A stretch of 64,000 bases of DNA, taken from positions 6,692,602-6,756,601 of the forward strand of contig JAJEKV010000070.1 in NCBI GenBank assembly GCA_021234155.1. The letters run 5' to 3'. The notes beneath the pieces are model-generated. The model did no database searches. It worked only from the letters and a program-made list of their open reading frames with translations, and was not told the DNA's origin. This document shows, one piece after another, positions 58,086 to 64,000 of the stretch (position 1 is its first letter; each line of letters begins with the position of its first letter). The stretch is from Isoetes taiwanensis (Eukaryota; Streptophyta; Lycopodiopsida; Isoetales; Isoetaceae). Position numbers and translations under genes: made by a program.

Positions 58086-61000
58086 AAGATGCATGCTAAT
58101 ACAAGCTAAGTCAATCTACCGTCGCCCCATTGCAATGTAACACAAAAGCCATCGCTAAAGCACACGGAACCCGACCCCCTAAAACTTTATCTCACATTGA
58201 ATATTTTCTTGTATAGATCCATGAACTCCTTTTTTCTTTTCTCTTGTAGAAGCTTGTATACGTAACAAGCTCTACCCTTCACTTTCTCACCCCACATCTT
58301 CCGTGATCTCAATGTCATCAATGTCTTCTCCTCAGTTTATACAAATCCTTATAGGTGATCCCTCTCTTTTGTCGGTCCACGTTCGCTTATCTTCTTCCAT
58401 GGACCTGAAAATAAAAATGAAAAGCACAATTACAAACCACAAACCGACTTTGTAATAATAAAAAGCGAAAAGACTTCTTTGGGAAAATGAGTGTTCTAAA
58501 CTCTTTTATGTCGCATCATTCTTGTTTCTTTGATATGTAGCAAGTCATTGACTAATATTAGGGCCACAAGTTGCTTGCCAAAAATGATACAAATGCAAGC
58601 TTTGGGGGCATACAAATGTGCAAAACTTCACGCAAATGTGCACTTACACATTAGCTTCAATAAAACGCATAAAGCACTGCTAAAGCAAATAACAAGAAAC
58701 ACACAGACCATTTACATATACATGTGTTGAGACTTTAATAATGCTGTAATCAACAATGCTTTCTTTAATAAGTATTCTGTAAAAAAACAAATTTATTCTA
58801 AATGGCAGCCACTTCTTTCATATTGCATGTTTAAATGCAGAATTGAAACAAAGGCTTAAATTTGGTATGCTCAACCTTTGAAAAGTTTCATTATGAAATT
58901 CTTGGCCACATTAGATGGCTTTGCTCATATCTAAAATTTATCTTATCACAGGAACCAAAAATTCTCTCAGTCTTCACAAATCCGACTCCAAAGCGTGGAT
59001 TTAAAAGGTTCCACCAAAGCTAGAATAAAGGGGTGAAGCAAATCGAATGCCAAGGCTAAAGAAAAAATTGTAATAGTCTATGTTGCATAACCAATCTTAC
59101 TCAATAACTTCAAATCTTCAAATGGTAGCTTCCCTGTCACCACATCCAATACATGCGGTTACAAATTAGGTCCTTGAAAAATTGAAATCTGTTTGTAATC
59201 TTGTTTAATTGACGCCACAATTGCAAGCCCCCAAATCGTGTTCTTGATGGAGGCATCTGTGTGTGAACATCTGGTTCAGGAGATGTGGTGGCTAAGCTCT
59301 CGGGTGCTTGAAACGAGTTCCCCCCAAAATTCCGTCATTCTCGCCATTCGAGTTCATTCGAGTTCTTGGAGCTATTTTTGGACTAAAATTCCCACTATTT
59401 TGGATCTATTATTTGATGTTGCAAAACTAACATATTGAGACACTATACCATGCTTTAACCTGTCTACTTTTGGACTCTTGAAAGTACATATTTTGAAATG
59501 GAAAATATTGATATTTCTGAAGAAAATGGTCAAAGAAGTGAAAATAATTATATATCTCCATTTGTAGTGGTTGTCGTCTGCCAAATCGAGGCAAAAATCT
59601 GCAAAAAGCAGATTAATAAGAATATAGCTTGGGGAATTATGCTAGCTTAGCGAAGAAAGCTAAGCAAATGTGGAAAGAGAAAAAGTAGTGCAAGAGATGT
59701 GCTACACGGAAGAATACCCATGAGAAAACATGGGAAGAAAGGACATGGCGGAATTGTCGTGAAGGAGCATGGCAACCGGGTTGTCATGAGAAGAACCCCA
59801 TAGACGAAAAATACCTATGGAGGAAAGATGGAAGTGACGAGAATAAAGGCCTTGGAATAAAAAGGTCGAGTCACGAGAGAGATAAGGGAAACACCCTTGG
59901 AAGAACCAGAGAAGCCAGAGAGCCTATGGGAGAAGAAGGAATCGAGAATCAAGAAAAAAGAAATACAAAAGAAAGAAATGATGAAGTCAAAAAATATGGG
60001 GAAGATCAACCATGGCCCTATGGGAAGTATTGCAAGCATAGTTATGTATTAGATAATTTCCAAAATGTTATTCTTTTCCTATTTCTCTTATGTTTGGGAA
60101 CAATATTGGAATACGTAGATACTACTATTTGAAAACATTGTATGTGGACCCTATTGCTTAATAGATTGCATCACATTTGATCTTATGAGACCTTAGATAT
60201 GTCAAAATTATAGAAAAGCACTTATTTTTTAATTACGGGATGGCATGGCATGTTTGCCAAGTGTCTCACTTTTAGAAAATGGTTGCATGCACTCATTTTC
60301 ACACGAGAAAGCACTTTAAGTACTTTTCCTTTCAGAGTTTTCCTAATGTTCTATTTGTAAGGAAAAAGGTGGAGCATATCCGACCAACCTAAAAGGTGAG
60401 ATATGGATATCGACCATTTAGGGTCTGTGGAGCTTTTTTGTCGGCCAAGAAGAGCGGCTTATGGACTAAAAACATGGGTAGGGCTTGCTTTTTTGAGCAT
60501 CCGCTTTCCATAATAGAGATATTGGAATGTCCAAAGGAACACAACCCCGCCGAATCGTGAATCGTCCAAAGGGACACAGCCATGGAAAGAATGTCAATGA
60601 CAGATTTTGCTTCTTAGCATTTGGTAGAGAAGGCCTTTATCGTTTGCGACTAACTAACAAAGATGAGATGGAGAATGCATTGTGTATACTGTACATGATG
60701 GACTTAGAGGTCCTTTCTGGCTCTTTAGACTGTGACAATAGTTTTGGAACAACAAATCATGATCTGTTGTTGGTTTTTACCATTGGCATGCTACAGCAAG
60801 AGAGCATATTTCAATGACCACTTGCAGGAGCTTTGCTGCACATAGTAAGATACTTGAAGAACTCATGCATGCCGATGGTATATTATCCTTGACCATATCT
60901 TGGTAGAGCACAACCGAAAATGCATTCAACACAATCCAAATGGAGCTTGAGACATTTGAGGAGTGCATCTCAAACAGGTTTTGTGCATAATCTTTTCTAT

Positions 61001-61576
61001 TTTTATCATATAGATTTGAAAAAATGTCAAGCTTGATATCGAAAACAAGCATACTAAATGCTTGCACAGGTTTGATTTTATTATGTTCTCACCTTTGAGC
61101 ACAAGCCAACATGGTTGTTGCACATTTATATGATGCAGCATCTTGCCAAAAGTGTATTTGACATGGTTTTTGCATTCTTTAACATGTTAGGCTCTTATTT
61201 TACTTGTAAGCTGGCCTCATGTAGTTTTTGGAATGATATGATTTAAGTGACGGACAAAAAGCCATGGAGTCTTATAGCTTACCTGTCATCCCTTGTCTAA
61301 TTACCGAGTCTATTGCTAATTTTGGGTGCAGGTAATCAAGACTTCATCTCTTAGAAGTATTATTTCAAAATTGATGACTTGAAGATACGATTATAGACAA
61401 TCACCCTTATTATGGAGGATTTACATATTGGTGAGATCCTTCCTTTTTGGATTAACCATATATAAAAGGCATTCGGTTGAAGCAAAACTTGGATATGTGC
61501 TTAAACAGATTAGCTTGCATAAGTTTGTAAGTTGATGCTGGAATGATAAGCCTGCATGGTTTGTGGGCTAATGATG
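58086..61576. other. No gene recognised
   Basis: Short frames only. A purine-rich segment lies at 59650-60000. The 96-codon frame at 60527-60817 has no recognised domain. Confidence 0.45.
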
Positions 61577-62137
61577 TACAACAAAGTTTAAAATGAAACG
61601 CACTAATTACTTCAAAAGGAATCTTTGAAAGATTCCCTAAAATCCCCCCAAAAATGTCCCTTTTTGTGGTATATTTGTGACAAGTGTGACAATTTGAAAA
61701 TTTTAGGCATCATTTTGGAGGGGGGTGTGAACTTAGCTTCCATTCAAAATTGTTTGACATCCCTTTTTGGCCCCCCTAGTTTGGTTTGCGAAATAGTAAT
61801 ATTTTCAAAAACTAAACAAAATAGACATTGGAAAAAACAGCAAGCACACTAAAGTGCCAAAAGGTATTTTATTCAAAGTTTTCCAAATCGATTACAAAAC
61901 TATGAACAAAGCGTAAAAAATGCAACACATTTTGACATTGCCTCATTGAAGCAAACATTTTCACATGAAAGTATGCCTCATTGAACAAACTTACACTTTG
62001 AAGCGCAAGTTGGAGTCGAAGGCGCTTCGCTCTTCGTCTTATATACTTGCTCTTATTTGCTCATCCGTCTTGCTATAGACTTATGCATACCACGATGACA
62101 ATGCGTGGACATAACGTCTTCAAAATAAATTTCCGGG

Positions 62138-62560
62138 TGGTATAGATTTATACCACAATAGGTAGTCTTTGTCGCGGATATGACATGCGGAGAGTTAAAT
62201 GGTATAAATTTATACCGCCAAAGTGGACTTGGCGGTATAAATTTATACCCTTAAGAGGACTCGGCGGTATAAATTTATACCCGAAGCTCTCGATTCAATC
62301 TTGAGCTCTCACGGTATAAATTTATCACGGTGAGAGCTCCCTCGTTATACCACGAGCTCTCTCGGTATAAATTTATCTGCAGCTCTCTCGGTATAAATTT
62401 ATACCCTTGAAAAAACCTTCGGACAACCAATTTATACACATATATGTGTATATATATATACATAATATATACACATAATTACATGTATATATCCGACAAG
62501 AAAAGAGAACTCTTAGCGGTGATAAATCTATCTGGAGAAATTATAAATTTATACCCGAAT
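62138..62560. repeat. Cluster of GGTATAAATTTATACC palindromes
   Basis: The perfect 16-bp palindrome lies at 62201, 62234, 62266 and 62390. Partial or one-sided versions lie at 62138, 62313, 62364 and 62541. Between them are GAGCTCTC(T)CGGT and GGCGGT words, so the array looks like units of about 26-36 bp that have drifted. Confidence 0.9.
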
Positions 62561-62640
62561 TGCATATATATATATAAGACTTTTATATATATATGTATAT
62601 ATATATATCTCTTGATCCGGAGATAAAAGTATATATAAAT
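62437..62640. repeat. (TA)n-rich microsatellite region
   Basis: Runs such as TATATGTGTATATATATATAC and TATATATATATGTATATATA cover about 200 bp. Short Ile/Tyr-rich frames here are spurious. Confidence 0.85.
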
Positions 62641-63778
62641 TAAAAAATTTTTTGGGGTCTTTCTTGCTTTCGCCAAAGGGTTTGGCAAGCGAAAACTACT
62701 AAAGTAACACACATAAGGGATAATTTTACACCTTGTTCTTAGTTTTTTAGTCTAAAAAGTTCTAAAAAGCGGTTCTAAATTTTTCTGAGCTTGTAATGCA
62801 ATGTTAGAGCATAAAGTAGTCCGAATCATGTTGTTATTTCTACTTTTTCTCTACATACATGCGAACTTCACTCGGTGCACTAAAAAATTGCTACTAAAGG
62901 CAAAGAACTCCAAAATATTATGGTGACCACGGTGTTTGACTAGAAGGAAACCACATGGTTTATCGAGGAGGCGAGGAGGAGGAGTAGCAACCCCTCCGAG
63001 GAGTTTACCTATTTATTTACAAAATATATAGGAAAGGGTAAAGCGACGAATACTTCAATTGCCGGAGAAATGTGCATGGTGCCCAGCGCTTTCTGAGATG
63101 ATGTAATTGTGATGAATATGCTCAACATTGCTAAGGAGGTTGACTATCTTTTGAGCATCACCATGTTGTAGATTGGTATGTGCGTTGAGGAAATACATCT
63201 CAGAGAATAAAAGGAGGGCATGTAATCACATGGCTTCATTACTTCAACTTTGTATCCTCGATATAAATTTATCTTTGCATCATCAACTAAAACTTCACTT
63301 AACTACAAGACATGGTGGATGTATTGGTATTTGTAATACTATGTGATACAAAAACAATGGTTTGTCATTCAAGAAGTTTGTTCAACTGCCTCCCAATGTG
63401 TTTTAGGGTCCATTAGGATGTTCAGCCAAAATGGTTTGTGAAATAACAAATTTCACATCTTCTAAAAACTTGACTAATATAAAAACTTTTCGGGGACAAG
63501 GTACAAAAGCATCTAATTTCTTCATCTGAATTTGCCCCATAGTCAATCTTTGAATTTCATTGTAGTTCTTTCCCCTCTACAATGGGATTTTTTTTTGTGT
63601 TTTTCCTTAATATTAAGTCTTCTTAAAATGTCTGTTTTCACGGCAGTTTTATAAATCTTTGGACTAAAAGGTAATAAAAGGGCCCTTTTAGAGGATTTTA
63701 GAATTTTATAAATTTTCAGAAGGAATCTTCCAAACGCACTTCTTAAATAAGTGCGTTTCATTTTAAACCTTGTTGTAC

Positions 63779-64000
63779 TTGCGAAGAAATAGTTTAAAAC
63801 ATGTATTGACATGTATGAATAGGCACAGTTCTGAAAAAACATACTAAAAGTCTTTATTAAATTTAGTATTTTGGTCTTTGGATTCATAAAAGAGTCATTT
63901 TTGCTGTTCAAGACTTATAAGATTAGGCTAGTTTTGTAGGCCTTGATAAGTACCATGGACCACGGATGTGGAGTACCATCTTGGATTAGCCTAGTCCATG
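63779..64000. other. No gene recognised to the window end
   Basis: Nothing can be supported here. Confidence 0.5.

Larger units (their letters stand above)
61577..63778. mobile_element. 2.2-kb element bounded by inverted repeats
   Basis: The left end is GTACAACAAAGTTTAAAATG then AAACGCACT (61577-61605). The right end is its inverse (AAGTGCGTTTCATTTTAAA, CTTGTTGTAC, ending 63778). About 28 bases match with one or two mismatches, and an AGGAATCTT block lies inward on both sides. The right end also carries its own palindrome of AAACGCACTT. No transposase is found. The centre contains the palindrome cluster at 62138-62560. Confidence 0.6.

Noticed and set aside
62275-62712. Small ORFs in the TA-rich region
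   Set aside because: They consist of Tyr/Ile repeats from (TA)n and palindrome repeats.

Overview
This window looks like nuclear DNA of a land plant with a large, repeat-rich genome. The evidence is AT-rich sequence, GT..AG introns, plant-type gene families (PPR, TSO1-like CXC, BTB-BACK, MAPKKK, Tm-1-like) and nested CACTA, Helitron and Ty3/gypsy elements. Nothing seen fixes the lineage. A fern, lycophyte, bryophyte or gymnosperm is plausible, partly because the DFAEN-type transposases and the three-part kinase are not families I associate with well-studied flowering plants. No rRNA, CRISPR array or bacterial-type operon was seen.

Layout. 0.47-2.83 kb: two long foldback (inverted-repeat) elements. 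3.5-5.45 kb: a decayed DFAEN-type transposase on the minus strand; part of its 3' flank recurs at 29.7-30.0 kb. 5.9-28.1 kb: remains of a Ty3/gypsy LTR retrotransposon (gag start, protease, RT, RNase H, integrase), followed on the same strand by a long coiled-coil ORF with a basic tail. The coiled-coil ORF is split twice: by a ~1 kb insertion (11.16-12.15 kb), and by a 13.1-kb CACTA transposon (14225-27348) with matching termini and a TAT target-site duplication. Inside the CACTA are a DUF4216-like remnant, a 2.3-kb Helitron, and minus-strand fragments of four host-type genes: PPR, CXC/TSO1, Tm-1-like (UPF0261) and MAPKKK. 28.1-29.2 kb: a second, truncated gypsy fragment.

30.4-34.6 kb holds the only clearly intact large gene, a 761-aa protein kinase with a helical N-terminal region and an unassigned C-terminal domain. 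A truncated, frameshifted tandem copy follows it. 34.6-40.6 kb is nearly gene-free. 40.65-42.70 kb is a Helitron filled almost completely by a ~1.8-kb polypyrimidine tract. 43.3-46.4 kb is a second, more complete DFAEN-type transposase (plus strand). 47.7-48.1 kb is a 105-bp tandem array. 49.2-51.1 kb carries exons of a BTB-BACK gene (minus). A Helitron-like 5' end lies at 53563.

53.7-54.3 kb is a small two-exon gene for an acidic, Ser-rich protein with a 21-bp perfect inverted repeat in its coding sequence. 54.98-56.5 kb is a multi-exon FCP1/NIF-type phosphatase-like gene (minus) with an in-frame stop and Glu in place of the catalytic Asp residues. The last 6 kb is mostly featureless except for an inverted-repeat-bounded element (61577-63778) that contains a cluster of a 16-bp palindrome. 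The window is best read as layers of transposon insertion with very few working genes. All family names rest on motif recognition by eye; no database search was possible.
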